DNA of 64,000 bases from assembly GCF_934309415.1 (NCBI RefSeq), contig NZ_CAKRDI010000010.1, forward strand, positions 1-64,000, given 5' to 3'. The number at the start of each line of letters is the position of its first letter. The first letter of the stretch is position 1. This DNA comes from an uncultured Mediterraneibacter sp. Lineage in GTDB: Bacteria; Bacillota; Clostridia; Lachnospirales; Lachnospiraceae. The translations under genes were made by a program, and so were the position numbers. This document shows, piece by piece, positions 9,479-19,125 of this stretch. Under the pieces are notes generated by a model. The model was not told where the DNA came from and did no database searches. It worked only from the letters and a program-made list of their open reading frames with translations.

Positions 9479-10614
9479 TCTGCATCCACCATGCCGGCAT
9501 CCTCTGACTTACTCTGAGAAAGTTTGAATTCACTCTCTCCTGTTTTCTTTGTTTCCTCAGTCTTCTCCGCGGTCTCTCCCTCAGCATCCTCTCCGAGTTT
9601 ATAATGGTCACGTACTTTACGGTCCAGTTCTTCCATCACTTCCGGATGTGTTGCAAGATAACTCTTTGCATTCTCGCGTCCCTGTCCGATCTTTTCTCCT
9701 TCATATGCATACCATGCACCACTCTTCTTGACAATATCCAGGTTGGCTGCAAGATCCAGAATATCTCCTTCTCTTGAGATACCTTTTCCGAACATGATAT
9801 CAAATTCAGCCTCTTTGAACGGAGGAGCAACCTTGTTCTTTACGACACGGATCCGGGTACGGTTTCCAACCATCTCTCCGCTCTGTTTGAGTGTCTCGAT
9901 TCTTCTTACATCCATACGGATGGATGCATAGAATTTCAGCGCACGTCCACCGGTTGTTGTCTCCGGATTACCGAACATAACTCCCACTTTCTCACGCAAC
10001 TGGTTGATAAAAATCACAACACAGTTGGACTTGCTGATTACAGGAGTCAGTTTTCTGAGTGCCTGTGACATCAGTCTTGCCTGAAGTCCTACATGGCTGT
10101 CTCCCATATCTCCTTCAATCTCCTGCTTCGGAACAAGTGCTGCTACAGAGTCGATAACAATAATATCGATCGCTCCGGAGCGGACCATTGTCTCTGCAAT
10201 CTCCAGTGCCTGATCTCCACTGTCCGGCTGGGAGATATACAGTTCGTCAATATCTACACCGATGTTCTTTGCATAAACCGGATCCAGGGCATGCTCTGCA
10301 TCTACAAAGCCTGCAATACCACCACGCTTCTGTACTTCCGCGATCATATGCAATGCAACGGTTGTCTTACCACTGGACTCAGGTCCGTAGATCTCAATCA
10401 CACGTCCCTTTGGCACACCGCCAAGTCCGAGTGCAAGGTCCAGACTCAGACATCCTGTCGGGACTGTCTCCACTGCCACATTGGCACTTGAATCGCCGAG
10501 ACGCATCACTGCACCTTTTCCAAAATCTTTCTCAAGTTTCGCGATCGCTGCTTCCAGCGCTTTCTTCTTTTCTTCATTATTTGTAGCTTTTACAACGCTT
10601 TCTTTACCTGCCAT
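9475..10614 (-). CDS. recA: RecA recombinase
   Basis: 379 residues with Walker [11 protein letters not shown], Walker [12 protein letters not shown], loop 2 region [25 protein letters not shown] (read in segments) and an acidic C-terminal tail. Binds single-stranded DNA, drives strand exchange and triggers LexA self-cleavage. Preceded by a promoter overlapping a perfect LexA box. Confidence 0.98.
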   Translation of the reverse strand: MAGKESVVKATNNEEKKKALEAAIAKLEKDFGKGAVMRLGDSSANVAVETVPTGCLSLDLALGLGGVPKGRVIEIYGPESSGKTTVALHMIAEVQKRGGIAGFVDAEHALDPVYAKNIGVDIDELYISQPDSGDQALEIAETMVRSGAIDIIVIDSVAALVPKQEIEGDMGDSHVGLQARLMSQALRKLTPVISKSNCVVIFINQLREKVGVMFGNPETTTGGRALKFYASIRMDVRRIETLKQSGEMVGNRTRIRVVKNKVAPPFKEAEFDIMFGKGISREGDILDLAANLDIVKKSGAWYAYEGEKIGQGRENAKSYLATHPEVMEELDRKVRDHYKLGEDAEGETAEKTEETKKTGESEFKLSQSKSEDAGMVDAE

Positions 10615-10639
10615 AATTCAAATTCTCCTTCTAACGTAT

Positions 10640-10653
10640 CGAACAGTTGTTCG
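10640..10653 (-). promoter_or_regulatory. LexA (SOS) box of recA
   Basis: CGAACAGTTGTTCG is a perfect palindromic Gram-positive SOS box (CGAAC-N4-GTTCG). It sits about 5-18 bases after the predicted transcription start, so LexA would block recA-recX transcription until DNA damage. Confidence 0.9.
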
Positions 10654-10664
10654 CTTCTGTTAAT

Positions 10665-10693
10665 ATACTATTATACTTGCTCCCAATTGTCAA
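10665..10693 (-). promoter_or_regulatory. recA promoter
   Basis: Minus strand TTGACA (10688-10693), 17 bases, TAGTAT (10665-10670). A TATAAT lies five bases off but at a poor 12-base spacing. Confidence 0.65.
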
Positions 10694-10733
10694 CAAATTT
10701 TCTTGTTTTCTTTTCTGCCGTATCAGATGGATT

Positions 10734-10807
10734 GTCACTGTTCACAGCATAGCTGTAAACAGTAACGCATCTCGCCATTTAGAATCGTCTGCGACGATGG
10801 CAGTAAC
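10734..10807 (+). repeat. 74-bp internally deleted copy of the 143-bp element, perfect 8-bp target duplication
   Basis: Contains the first hairpin and most of the second stem-loop, then jumps to the terminal CAGTAAC. Both flanks read GATGGATT (10726-10733 and 10808-10815), an exact 8-bp direct repeat. Lies in the 324-base gap between the histidine phosphatase gene and recA; the rest of that gap holds a GCCAG/CTGGC hairpin (about 10856-10870) and the recA promoter. Confidence 0.9.
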
Positions 10808-10938
10808 GATGGATTTACGATAACATATCCCATCTCCGATTGCAAGGAAAGCCCTGCCAGTAATTCTGGCAAAAAAATCCGGTGAAATACGCCAGCTCTT
10901 TCTCTTTCTCCGCTGCCATATCTCATCGGATTTTCCTA

Positions 10939-11562
10939 TTACACTGCTTTCCAGTGTCGTACTTCTTCTTTGTAAAACACCTGATTCTCTTTCACGATCT
11001 TTAGGTTCTTTCCTTCTACATCTACCGTTGTCACCGCGCAGTTTGGAGGTACTTCTTCTTTCCAGAATTCTTCCACGGACACATTGCCGCGGATCCGGTT
11101 CAGGAGTGCAGTCATCGCTGCTCCATGTGTAGAGATCAGAATCTTTTTATCTTTCAGATCCTCTCTGCCACAGAGTTCTTTTAGAAATGCTCCTGTCCTT
11201 TCATACAGCTGAAGGACTGTCTCTCCATCCTTTGGAGCAACATAATCTTCTGTATCACTGAAGAACTTCCGGAACGCTTCTGTACTGCTTCCTTTTCCCT
11301 CAAAAGAGCCAAAACCAATTTCCATAATGCGCGGTTCTTCTATTACAGGTATCCCTCGATCTCCCAGAACAATCTGAGCGGTCTCCTTCGCACGGAGCAA
11401 TGGACTTGTAAAGCAAAGATCCATCGAAATATCTTTCATACCTTCTGCAGTCTCTTCTGCAAGATGACGACCATATTCATTCAATGGAATATCTGTATGC
11501 CCCTGAATCTTCTTTTCCTTATTCCAGTCTGTCTCTCCGTGACGTATGATGTATAATCTCAT
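10939..11562 (-). CDS. Histidine phosphatase (phosphoglycerate mutase-like)
   Basis: 207 residues from the ATG at 11560-11562, chosen because GAGGAG lies 7 bases upstream; an in-frame ATG at 11616 has no ribosome site. The catalytic RHG motif is at residues 7-9 (IIRHGETDWN), with the second histidine in ISTHGAAMTALLN and the acid in PRIMEIGFGSFEG. Family members remove phosphate from sugar phosphates or act on alpha-ribazole phosphate; the substrate here is not evident. Last gene of the operon of sugar-binding lipoprotein, GH13-like protein and DUF5662. Confidence 0.85.
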   Translation of the reverse strand: MRLYIIRHGETDWNKEKKIQGHTDIPLNEYGRHLAEETAEGMKDISMDLCFTSPLLRAKETAQIVLGDRGIPVIEEPRIMEIGFGSFEGKGSSTEAFRKFFSDTEDYVAPKDGETVLQLYERTGAFLKELCGREDLKDKKILISTHGAAMTALLNRIRGNVSVEEFWKEEVPPNCAVTTVDVEGKNLKIVKENQVFYKEEVRHWKAV

Positions 11563-11623
11563 AATTTTCTCCTCGGAATCTGTTTCGTTTACAATCCATA
11601 TATAGCGGGAATGCATTCCGTCA

Positions 11624-12178
11624 TTAACACAAACCCTCTTTAAGGACCTCCCTGCGGATATACTGATACGTTGCCTCCTCGCCCTTCTCTGCCAGCATCT
11701 TCAGCAGAGTCTCCAGAAGCTTCCGGGTATCCTCATGCATCAGCTCTCCGACTTTTCCATTCTCATAATATTCCAACGGATCTGTCTCTTTGTAGCTGTC
11801 TCCTTTATACACTTTGCTTGCTGCAATACGGTCCAGGAACATCTCGACCACATAATTCTCGGGCATTCTCATCCCTGACAGTACACTCTGCCCGATCGTC
11901 CCATTTCCATCTGCACTGTAATCGATCCAGTACTCATAATGATGTTTATTTCTTCCTTTATGGTGCAGCCATGCGGAAGAATATCCTTTTTCTTCCCGTT
12001 CCGCATTGTTCGGGCTTCGGTCTCCCTGATAATATTTGCATCCCACACGGAACTCGGTCCAACTGTATTTGGAAAGATCATGGAGCAGACCCTGTTTATA
12101 AAGTCCTACTCTGAAACATTCTTTCATCACTATGATCTTATGCTTTGTGATCGTGCAAAAATGCTGTATTGCCTTCAT
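11624..12178 (-). CDS. DUF5662-like protein, HD-type histidine-rich
   Basis: 184 residues. LLHDLSKYS (about residues 31-39) and WLHHKGRNKHHYEYW (about 70-84) form clustered His/Asp residues like a metal-binding HD-type site. From memory it matches the family named DUF5662; no reaction is known to me. The start lies inside the end of the GH13-like gene (41-base overlap), so it is coupled to it. No strong ribosome site is seen, in line with coupling. Confidence 0.65.
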   Translation of the reverse strand: MKAIQHFCTITKHKIIVMKECFRVGLYKQGLLHDLSKYSWTEFRVGCKYYQGDRSPNNAEREEKGYSSAWLHHKGRNKHHYEYWIDYSADGNGTIGQSVLSGMRMPENYVVEMFLDRIAASKVYKGDSYKETDPLEYYENGKVGELMHEDTRKLLETLLKMLAEKGEEATYQYIRREVLKEGLC

Positions 12179-13931
12179 TTCTTGCCTGCCCTTTCCCTTT
12201 TCTTCTACGTTTTTTCCCTTCTGTCTTTCTGCTGACCAGCAGGGAAATACTGCGCTCTTTTAATACAATTTCTTTCTGTTCTTCCAGATATACCGGCTGC
12301 TCCAGAAATCCTCTTTCAGTATCTGCTGCCAGATACCACACTCTGTCTTTTCCCGGAGACGGAAGTGCATAATGATGGATCAGCCAGTGCATATTATATG
12401 CCACGAAGCAGGCTTCCTTTTCCTCCCCACACAGAGCATACATCACGCCGAGCTGTCTGCTTGCCACCTCTGCTTTTACCTGCCATGCATTCTCGCCGTG
12501 ATAAGATACATCCGGCATGCCACATGCTGTCCGGTCCATCCCTTTCAGTTCTTCTTTCTGATGCAGGCACAGATGGCTCTTACGGAATACGATCATCGCC
12601 TTCACATACCGGTACAGATCATCTTCTTCATGAAACTTATTCCAGTTCACCCATCCGATCTCATTGTCCTGACAGTAGGTATTATTATTTCCCTTCTGGG
12701 AATTATAAAACTCATCTCCTGCCAGCAGACACGGTGTTCCCTGCGCTGACATTAGCAGGGCGAATGCATTCTTGACCTGATTCTTTCTCAGTCTGAGGAC
12801 AGAACGTTTTCTGCTCGCTCCCTCTGCACCGCAGTTCCAGCTGTAGTTATAATCCGGTCCATCCAGATTCCGTTCTCCATTTGCTTCATTATGTTTTCCG
12901 TCGTAAGATACAAGATCCCACATTGTAAATCCGGTCTGTGCTGTAATGTAATTGCATTTTCCGTCCATGGCTGAATTATGACGTAATGCCCAGATCACAT
13001 CATTTACCATGTTCTCGTCCCCTTTCAGGAAACGGCGCATAATATTCTGGAAGCCGTCTTCTTTGCGCATCAGTTTGATATCCTTCAAAAACGGATCCGC
13101 ATTCAGTTCCTCCCAGGAAACGCTGTATGGATTCACAACAAACCCATCCACATGATACTCAAGCATATAATAGCGCAGACATTCCAGAGCCTTATCCACG
13201 GAAATCTCCGGGGTAAAAGGCATCTCAAGGACAACTTCAATCCCTTCTCTGTGACACGCCTTTACCATGTCTTTCAGTTCTTTTACCGCACTCTTTCCCG
13301 CCGCATAAGCCTGCTTCGGTGCAAAATAAAATCCTTTTCCATATCCCCAGTAGTTAATCCGTTCTTTTCCGCATTCCTCGAACTCATACACAGGCATGCA
13401 CTGGATCTGATTGATTCCCAGCTCTTTCAGATACGGTATTTTCTCCATCACACCGAGAAATGTACCACGATGTGCCACTTTAGAAGACACATGCTTTGTA
13501 AATCCACGCACATGAAGGCTGTACGCGATTACTTCATTCCACGGAAGATGCAGGCGCTGATCATCTTCCCAGTCATAGGCATCTGATACAAGTCGTCCCC
13601 GCACCTGATGTTTCTGAATGCTTCTGGATGCGCCGAACTTCTCTTTTCCTGCAACTTCTTTCACATAAGGATCTACATACACTTCGTCATCGATCTGAAA
13701 ATTATATTCGTATTTCTCCGGATCGATCTCTTCGATCGCGAGGAACCGCACCTCGCCGATTCCTTCTTTCTCCGGCAGCTCAAACCGATACTTTGGCACT
13801 GCCTTTCCCTTCTCGTATAATAACAGTTCACACTGCTTTCCCGAAGGAACCTGCAATGCAAAATTCACCTGATTTTCCTTTACTTCCACACCAAAGGGCT
13901 GAGGATTTCCCTTTATTTTCTTCATACTCAT
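12138..13931 (-). CDS. GlgX/isoamylase-like GH13 protein lacking the catalytic residues
   Basis: 597 residues. The fold is plainly the glycogen-debranching branch of GH13: N-terminal beta domain (about 10-95), barrel with INYWGYGKGFYFAPKQAYA (192-210), NCGAEG (366-371) and the late motif LLAGDEFYNSQKGNNNTYCQDNEIGWVNW (402-430, in segments). However all active-site regions are changed: region I reads EVVLEMPFTPE instead of DVVYNHT, region II DGFVVNPYS (262-270) instead of DGFRxDLA, region III KLMRKEDG instead of KLIAEPWD, and region IV AQTG (331-334) instead of AHDG. It probably binds glucan without cutting it. The tail is rich in K/R. Six bases separate it from the upstream lipoprotein gene. 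Start either of two ATGs (13931, 13925). Confidence 0.8.
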   Translation of the reverse strand: MSMKKIKGNPQPFGVEVKENQVNFALQVPSGKQCELLLYEKGKAVPKYRFELPEKEGIGEVRFLAIEEIDPEKYEYNFQIDDEVYVDPYVKEVAGKEKFGASRSIQKHQVRGRLVSDAYDWEDDQRLHLPWNEVIAYSLHVRGFTKHVSSKVAHRGTFLGVMEKIPYLKELGINQIQCMPVYEFEECGKERINYWGYGKGFYFAPKQAYAAGKSAVKELKDMVKACHREGIEVVLEMPFTPEISVDKALECLRYYMLEYHVDGFVVNPYSVSWEELNADPFLKDIKLMRKEDGFQNIMRRFLKGDENMVNDVIWALRHNSAMDGKCNYITAQTGFTMWDLVSYDGKHNEANGERNLDGPDYNYSWNCGAEGASRKRSVLRLRKNQVKNAFALLMSAQGTPCLLAGDEFYNSQKGNNNTYCQDNEIGWVNWNKFHEEDDLYRYVKAMIVFRKSHLCLHQKEELKGMDRTACGMPDVSYHGENAWQVKAEVASRQLGVMYALCGEEKEACFVAYNMHWLIHHYALPSPGKDRVWYLAADTERGFLEQPVYLEEQKEIVLKERSISLLVSRKTEGKKRRRKGKGQARNEGNTAFLHDHKA

Positions 13932-13937
13932 ATACTC

Positions 13938-14939
13938 CTACTGCCAGCCGTCTGTTCCATACATTTCTACGTTATCCCGGTTAATGAAAAACGTTTCCTC
14001 ATGGGTTTTCTTGTCATAATCATCTCCGGAAAGAATCGCATCTGCCACTTTTACTGCGGTCTTGCCCAGTGTGATCGGAGACTGTGCTCCTACTCCTGTC
14101 ATCCCGTTTTTTCCGTCAAGGATTGCCTTTTTGATCACCGGTGAACCATCTACACTGTAGACAAGCACATCGGTACGTTCTTCTGCTTCGATCGCTGCCA
14201 TCACCTGTTCTGCTATCGGATCGCTTCCACACATGATCGCATCCAGCTTCGGATTCTCTTTCAGAAGTGTTTTTACCTCATCCTGAATCCCGCTCACATC
14301 ATTCCCGGTGCGGATTCGCTTTACAACTTCAAATCCAGAACCGGCAATTGCTTCCTCAAATCCTGTGATTCGCTCATTGATCGAATTCATGGTCGGATTC
14401 TCGATAATTGCAATCTTTCCTCCGTCCGGTTTCTTTGTCACCAGATCCTGTCCGCACACAGATCCTGCATTTTTGTTGTCAGAACCGACAAATGCATCTA
14501 CAAGTTTTGTCTCTTTCGCTTCTGTATCCAGGTTGATCACCGGGATATCCGCCTCATTGAGCGCCTCCAGCGCCGGTGTGATCTCTTCCCAGTCTGCCGG
14601 GCATACAAACACTGCGGAAGCGCCTGCGTCGATCAGCTCCTGGATCTGTGTCGCCTGAAGGCTGGCATCTCCGGCAGGATCTTTCACCATGATCCGGTCT
14701 CCCTGCTCCTCCAGCTCTGTCTGAATGGAATTCTTCAGTGTCTCATAAAAAGGATTGGACATATCCACTCCGCAAAAGCCGAACAATCTGCCTGACTCTT
14801 CTGTCTTGTCCTTTCCCTCATCTTCGTCTTCTTCTATTACCGCATTGTCTTCCGGTGTACCTACATTTTTCTTGCATCCGGCAAGAACTGTGGCTGCACA
14901 GGCGATCAGCGCCATGCATAACATCCATTTTTTCTTCAT
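13938..14939 (-). CDS. Sugar-binding lipoprotein (RbsB/MglB-type), without transporter
   Basis: 333 residues. Signal peptide and lipobox VLAGC give lipid-anchored C21; an acidic linker (residues 28-48) follows, then a type I periplasmic-binding fold: GVDMSNPFYETLKNSI, DAGASAVFVCPADWEEI, DIPVINLDTEA, DAIMCGSDPIAEQVM, YSVDGSP. Such proteins bring monosaccharides to ABC permeases, but no permease or ATPase gene is in the operon; a GH13-like pseudoenzyme follows 6 bases downstream. It may feed a transporter encoded elsewhere or act as a sensor. Confidence 0.85.
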   Translation of the reverse strand: MKKKWMLCMALIACAATVLAGCKKNVGTPEDNAVIEEDEDEGKDKTEESGRLFGFCGVDMSNPFYETLKNSIQTELEEQGDRIMVKDPAGDASLQATQIQELIDAGASAVFVCPADWEEITPALEALNEADIPVINLDTEAKETKLVDAFVGSDNKNAGSVCGQDLVTKKPDGGKIAIIENPTMNSINERITGFEEAIAGSGFEVVKRIRTGNDVSGIQDEVKTLLKENPKLDAIMCGSDPIAEQVMAAIEAEERTDVLVYSVDGSPVIKKAILDGKNGMTGVGAQSPITLGKTAVKVADAILSGDDYDKKTHEETFFINRDNVEMYGTDGWQ

Positions 14940-14970
14940 GCCTTGATTCCCTTCTGTCTTATTCGAATTT

Positions 14971-15096
14971 TACTGTGGTCAGTAACTGTCCCACCATTTT
15001 AAACCACCTTTGTCGATGGAGCAGGATCCGTTCAGACCAAAGCACGCATTCCTCAATCGAATCACCCCTGTGGTTCGACCGGATAGGAACAGTCTC
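14971..15096 (+). repeat. Degenerate long copy of the 143-bp element
   Basis: Recognisable by CGATGG, the spacer TTCAGACCAAAGCACGCATTCCTC and a third stem TCGAATCAC/GTGGTTCGA that differs in sequence from other copies yet still pairs; ends GGAACAGT. Lies in the 390-base divergent gap between the lipoprotein gene and the DUF1292 gene. Confidence 0.6.
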
Positions 15097-15213
15097 TTTC
15101 ATTATTCTACCTTGTTTCGAAAGAATGTCAATATCTCTTGCTTTTTTCTGAGCTTTTTGCTACCATCGAATTATGGGTTACTGTCCGCCACATACTGTGC
15201 GTGACGAGACCAC

Positions 15214-15246
15214 GTTACTGTTTGCAGGTTACCTGTGAACAGTAAC
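15214..15246. repeat. 33-bp solitary hairpin of the 143-bp element family
   Basis: GTTACTGTTTGCAGG/CCTGTGAACAGTAAC with loop TTA. No flanking direct repeat found. It is followed at 15250-15292 by a second motif (GCAGGCAGC...TGTACA) that recurs at 32421-32463. Confidence 0.8.
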
Positions 15247-15329
15247 GAACTACTGCTGTTTGCAGAATTTCTGCAGGCAGCCATGTACATGGTACGAAAA
15301 TCTATTTATTATTTTAAAGGAGAACACCT

Positions 15330-15647
15330 ATGAATGAAAATGAAGCGCTCACTGTCACTCTGACACTTGACAATAATGAGGAACTGGAATGTGCTGTTCT
15401 GACAATCTTTGAATGTGGAGATCAGCAGTATATCGCACTTCTTCCGCTCGATGAGAACGGAGATAATGAGGACGGACAGGTATTCCTGTACCGCTTTATT
15501 GACAACGGCGAAGACGAAGAGCCGGGACTGGAAAACATTCTGGAAGATGAAGAATTTGAACGCGTATCCGAAGTCTTCAACGACTGGATGGAATCTCAGG
15601 AATTCGGAGATATTGACCTGGATGCACTGGAGGATGATGCTGAATAG
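15330..15647 (+). CDS. DUF1292 small acidic protein
   Basis: 105 residues, very acidic, with the DUF1292 pattern (TLTLDNNEELECAVLTIFECGDQQYIALLPLD, then VFLYRF and a D/E-rich end; read in segments). These YrzB-like proteins are widespread in Firmicutes and have no known activity. Plus strand, ATG behind AAAGGAGAA. Its stop lies in the loop of a GATGCTG/CAGCATC hairpin and is only 11 bases from the end of the convergent helicase gene. Confidence 0.85.
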   Translation: MNENEALTVTLTLDNNEELECAVLTIFECGDQQYIALLPLDENGDNEDGQVFLYRFIDNGEDEEPGLENILEDEEFERVSEVFNDWMESQEFGDIDLDALEDDAE

Positions 15648-15660
15648 TACAGCATCCTTT
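15636..15660 (+). terminator. Hairpin at the end of the DUF1292 gene
   Basis: GATGCTG/CAGCATC with the TAG stop codon in the loop, followed by CTTTACT. Weak T tract; may serve both convergent genes. Confidence 0.5.
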
Positions 15661-17485
15661 ACTCCATCAATTCTTCTACAAAACGGGAAGTCGAGACAGA
15701 CTTTCCGTTTTTTGTTTTCACATAACAGATCTTCAATACATTCTTCGCTCTTGTCATCGCAACATAGAAAAGCCGGCGTTCTTCTTCTGTCTCTTCTTCT
15801 TTCTGTGCCTTCTTGTACGGGAGTCTGCCTTCGTTGGCCTGAATCAGAAAGACTGTATCAAACTCCAGACCTTTTGCGGCATGGATCGTCATCAGACGGA
15901 CACCGTCCTTCTGCGTATTCCGCCGTTTTTCTTTTTCTTTGAGTGCTTCTGTATATTCTTCAATATGCGCGAACCACTCTTCAATGGTAGCAAATGGTTT
16001 CGCCGCTTCCTCCAGTTCTGCAAGAATATCGTTCAGATCCGCACGTTTTACATTGTGCGAATACGCATATTCTTTCAGATAGTCATCGTAGCCGATACGT
16101 TTCCTGATATACTGGATTCCTGCATAAGGTGCCATCTTCGCCAGCATCTTGATGTCCCACTCAAATTGATCTACACGGTCCATCATCCATGCCTTGTCAC
16201 AATAGAACTGTCGCATCTCTTCAAATGTAAATTCCTGATTCTGCAGACTGTCACGTGCAATATACCGCTTTGGACGGTTCATGATCTGATACACATCCTG
16301 ACGGTGTCGTTCTCCTTTTGCCAGGCGGAAATACGACTGTATATCTTTCGCAATAAAATGGTTGTAGATATTCGGCATATGTTCCTTCATCTGAAAGGGA
16401 ATCTTCCGCTCTACCAGAGCCTCCATGACCGGTCTTGCATCCGTATGGATACGGAATAATACTGCAATGTCCTCCGGTTTCAGTCCACTCTGCATGCAGG
16501 CTTCAATCTCATCCAGAACATAGTCTGCCTCTTCCGCAGGATCTTTCACTTCCTGTACATGCAGACAGGCACCACCTTCCCGGTACGCTTTCAGTTCTTT
16601 ATCATAACGTTTTTCATTATTTCGAATTACTTTGAGAGAATTCTTTACGATATTGGATGTAGAACGATAATTGATATCAAGAAGGATCTGCTCTGCGCCC
16701 GGAAAATCTTCTCCGAACCGCAGCATCAGCTCTGAGTCTGCTCCACGAAATCCATAGATCGCCTGATCGTCATCCCCCACCGCAAACAGATTATTTTCCG
16801 GCTGTGCAAGCATACGGATCACATCATACTGGATCTTGTTGATATCCTGAAACTCATCGATCAGAATATAGCGGAATTTCTTCTGCCACTGTGCGAGAAT
16901 ATCCGGTCTGGATGCAAACAGATTGTAACAGAGCACCAGCATGTCATCAAAATCAATCTTACGCAGCTTCTTTCTCTGTGCTTCATATTCCGTGTAAATT
17001 TCCCGGAATGCATCTGCATCACACTTTTCTGATTTGAATTCCTCCAGATTCAGACGATTATTTTTTATCTTTCCGATCTCGGCCGCAATGTCCTGAATAA
17101 AATCTTCTTCATCAAACACTTCCATCTTCTGACGGCTAATCACTGCTCTTAAGATCTGGTATTTTTCATCTTCGGAGAGTATATTCTCCTGATTCATCCG
17201 ATAAGCCCATTTCAAAATTCCATAATAAATCCCGTGAAATGTACCTACTGTCACAGGGAGATTTTTTCTTCCCATAAGTAAACAGAGGCGGGATTTCATC
17301 TCCGCCGCTGCAAAACGGGTAAAAGTAACGACCAGAATCTCTTCCGGTCTCACTTTATAACCCTCTATCAGATATTTTACTCGGTTCACAATTGTAAGCG
17401 TCTTGCCTGAGCCGGGTCCTGCCAGTACAAGGCAGGGACCATCCCGGTGCAGGACCGCTTTTTTCTGTGCTTCGTTGAATCCCAT
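15659..17485 (-). CDS. UvrD/PcrA-like superfamily 1 helicase, short form
   Basis: 608 residues from ATG 17485, which has GAAAGGAT just upstream and leaves 13 bases after gltX; an upstream ATG (17521) would overlap gltX. Motifs: Walker A AGPGSGKT (about residues 21-28), LIDEFQD, GDDDQAIYGFRGA, RSTSNIV, TIHAAKGLEFDTVFL and RRLFYVAMTRAKN. A DNA-unwinding ATPase of repair/replication. About 100 residues shorter than PcrA, so a C-terminal extension is missing; it is probably a paralog of a full PcrA elsewhere (inference). Confidence 0.9.
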   Translation of the reverse strand: MGFNEAQKKAVLHRDGPCLVLAGPGSGKTLTIVNRVKYLIEGYKVRPEEILVVTFTRFAAAEMKSRLCLLMGRKNLPVTVGTFHGIYYGILKWAYRMNQENILSEDEKYQILRAVISRQKMEVFDEEDFIQDIAAEIGKIKNNRLNLEEFKSEKCDADAFREIYTEYEAQRKKLRKIDFDDMLVLCYNLFASRPDILAQWQKKFRYILIDEFQDINKIQYDVIRMLAQPENNLFAVGDDDQAIYGFRGADSELMLRFGEDFPGAEQILLDINYRSTSNIVKNSLKVIRNNEKRYDKELKAYREGGACLHVQEVKDPAEEADYVLDEIEACMQSGLKPEDIAVLFRIHTDARPVMEALVERKIPFQMKEHMPNIYNHFIAKDIQSYFRLAKGERHRQDVYQIMNRPKRYIARDSLQNQEFTFEEMRQFYCDKAWMMDRVDQFEWDIKMLAKMAPYAGIQYIRKRIGYDDYLKEYAYSHNVKRADLNDILAELEEAAKPFATIEEWFAHIEEYTEALKEKEKRRNTQKDGVRLMTIHAAKGLEFDTVFLIQANEGRLPYKKAQKEEETEEERRLFYVAMTRAKNVLKICYVKTKNGKSVSTSRFVEELME

Positions 17486-17498
17486 AGTATCCTTTCTA

Positions 17499-18956
17499 TT
17501 ACTGAAGTTTCTCGATGCCAAGGCGGATTCTTCTGAGAGATTCTTCTTTTCCTAATACTTCCATCAGCTCTGTTGCGCCACCCGGTGTATTCTGCTTTCC
17601 TGATACAGCAGTACGAAGCGGCCACATTACGAATCCGACTTTGTATCCTTTCTCACCAGCAAATGCTTTTAATGTCTCGAATAAAGCATCGTTGCTGAAA
17701 TCATCCTGCGCTTCAAGTACCGGAAGTACTTCATTTAAGAGTGCAAGGGATTTCTCTGCATCTGTCTTCATCTTCTTGTGTGTGTACAGTGCGATGTCGT
17801 AATCCGGAAGTTCTTCAAAGAAATCAATCTGGTCTTTGATATCCGGTAAGATCTCGATTCTTGTCTTTACAAGTGCTGCAATCTTCTTCAGGTCATAGTC
17901 TTTTGTCACTGTCTCACGGATGTAAGGCTCTGCAAGCTCGAAGAATTTGTCAAAGTCCATTGCTTTGAGGTATTCTCCGTTCATCCATTTCAGTTTTACA
18001 ATGTCAAATACCGCCGGTGATTTGCTCATATGACGGTAATCAAAAGCTTCTACCAGTTCTTCCAGTGAGAAGATCTCACGGTTATCAGACGGGCACCATC
18101 CAAGAAGTGCCACATAGTTTACGATTGCTTCAGATACAAATCCCTGATCCAGCAGATCTTCATAAGAAGAATGTCCGCAACGTTTGCTCAGTTTCTTATG
18201 TGTCTCATCTGTGATCAACGGACAGTGAACATAAACCGGTACTTCCCATCCAAATGCTTCATACAGACGATTGTATTTCGGTGCAGAAGAAAGGTACTCA
18301 TTTCCTCTTACAACGTGAGAGATCTCCATCAGGTGATCATCGATTACATTTGCAAAGTTATAAGTCGGATATCCATCAGATTTGATCAGGATCATATCAT
18401 CCAATTCTGCGTTCGGTACTGTGATATCTCCGTAAATCTCATCGTGGAATGTTGTTGTTCCTTCGTTCGGAACATTGAGACGGATGACCCACGGTTTTCC
18501 TGCCGCAAGGTTTGCCTCTACTTCTTCTTTGCTCAATCCAAGACAGTGTTTATCATAAACTGCAATCTCTGTTCCGCTCTCGGAAACAGTTGTCTTCAGT
18601 GAATCCAGACGCTCTTTGTCACAGAAGCAGTAATAAGCATCTCCCTGTTCCACCAGCTGTTTCGCATACTTCAGGTAAAGACCGGATGCATTTCTCTCGC
18701 TCTGTACATACGGACCGTATCCTGCATCTTTATCCGGACCTTCATCATGAACAAGTCCTGTCTTTGCAAGTGTTCTATAAATAATCTCAAGTGCTCCCTC
18801 AACAAAACGCTCCTGATCTGTATCTTCAATACGAAGAAGGAAATCTCCACCTTCATGTTTTGCGATCAAATATGCATACAGTGCAGTTCTGAGGTTACCT
18901 ACATGCATCCTTCCTGTCGGGCTTGGTGCAAATCTAGTTCTTACTTTCTTACTCAT
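17499..18956 (-). CDS. gltX: Glutamyl-tRNA synthetase
   Basis: 485 residues from ATG 18956 (GGAGAAG 9 bases upstream); an in-frame start at 19040 lacks a site. Class I motifs: [20 protein letters not shown] holds the HIGH-like HVGN, and KLSKR is the KMSKS equivalent. Charges tRNA-Glu and, in organisms using GatCAB, possibly tRNA-Gln. Followed by the helicase after 13 bases. Confidence 0.95.
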   Translation of the reverse strand: MSKKVRTRFAPSPTGRMHVGNLRTALYAYLIAKHEGGDFLLRIEDTDQERFVEGALEIIYRTLAKTGLVHDEGPDKDAGYGPYVQSERNASGLYLKYAKQLVEQGDAYYCFCDKERLDSLKTTVSESGTEIAVYDKHCLGLSKEEVEANLAAGKPWVIRLNVPNEGTTTFHDEIYGDITVPNAELDDMILIKSDGYPTYNFANVIDDHLMEISHVVRGNEYLSSAPKYNRLYEAFGWEVPVYVHCPLITDETHKKLSKRCGHSSYEDLLDQGFVSEAIVNYVALLGWCPSDNREIFSLEELVEAFDYRHMSKSPAVFDIVKLKWMNGEYLKAMDFDKFFELAEPYIRETVTKDYDLKKIAALVKTRIEILPDIKDQIDFFEELPDYDIALYTHKKMKTDAEKSLALLNEVLPVLEAQDDFSNDALFETLKAFAGEKGYKVGFVMWPLRTAVSGKQNTPGGATELMEVLGKEESLRRIRLGIEKLQ

Positions 18957-19028
18957 TCTTATCTTCTCCAATTCAAAGTTTCTGATGCGGATCACAGAAT
19001 CTCCCGACCCGCAACAAGTTCTCAACAC

Positions 19029-19057
19029 ATTATATATCAACTCTCTGAATTCTTCAA
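19029..19057 (-). promoter_or_regulatory. gltX promoter
   Basis: Minus strand TTGAAG (19052-19057), 17 bases, TATAAT (19029-19034). Confidence 0.65.
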
Positions 19058-19092
19058 TATGTTTCTTTTTGCTGACTAATATAGGTTACTGC

Positions 19093-19124
19093 GTTACTGT
19101 TTGCAGCTTGCTGCGAACAGTAAC
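19093..19124. repeat. 32-bp solitary hairpin of the 143-bp element family
   Basis: GTTACTGTTTGCAGC/GCTGCGAACAGTAAC. Ends one base from the stop codon of the leucine-rich-repeat gene (19126-19128). No clear flanking duplication. Confidence 0.8.
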
Positions 19125-19125
19125 A

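Noticed and set aside
10735..10926. 63-codon open frame in the gap before recA
   Set aside because: About 40 percent is made of the mobile element and the rest is gap sequence; no ribosome site.
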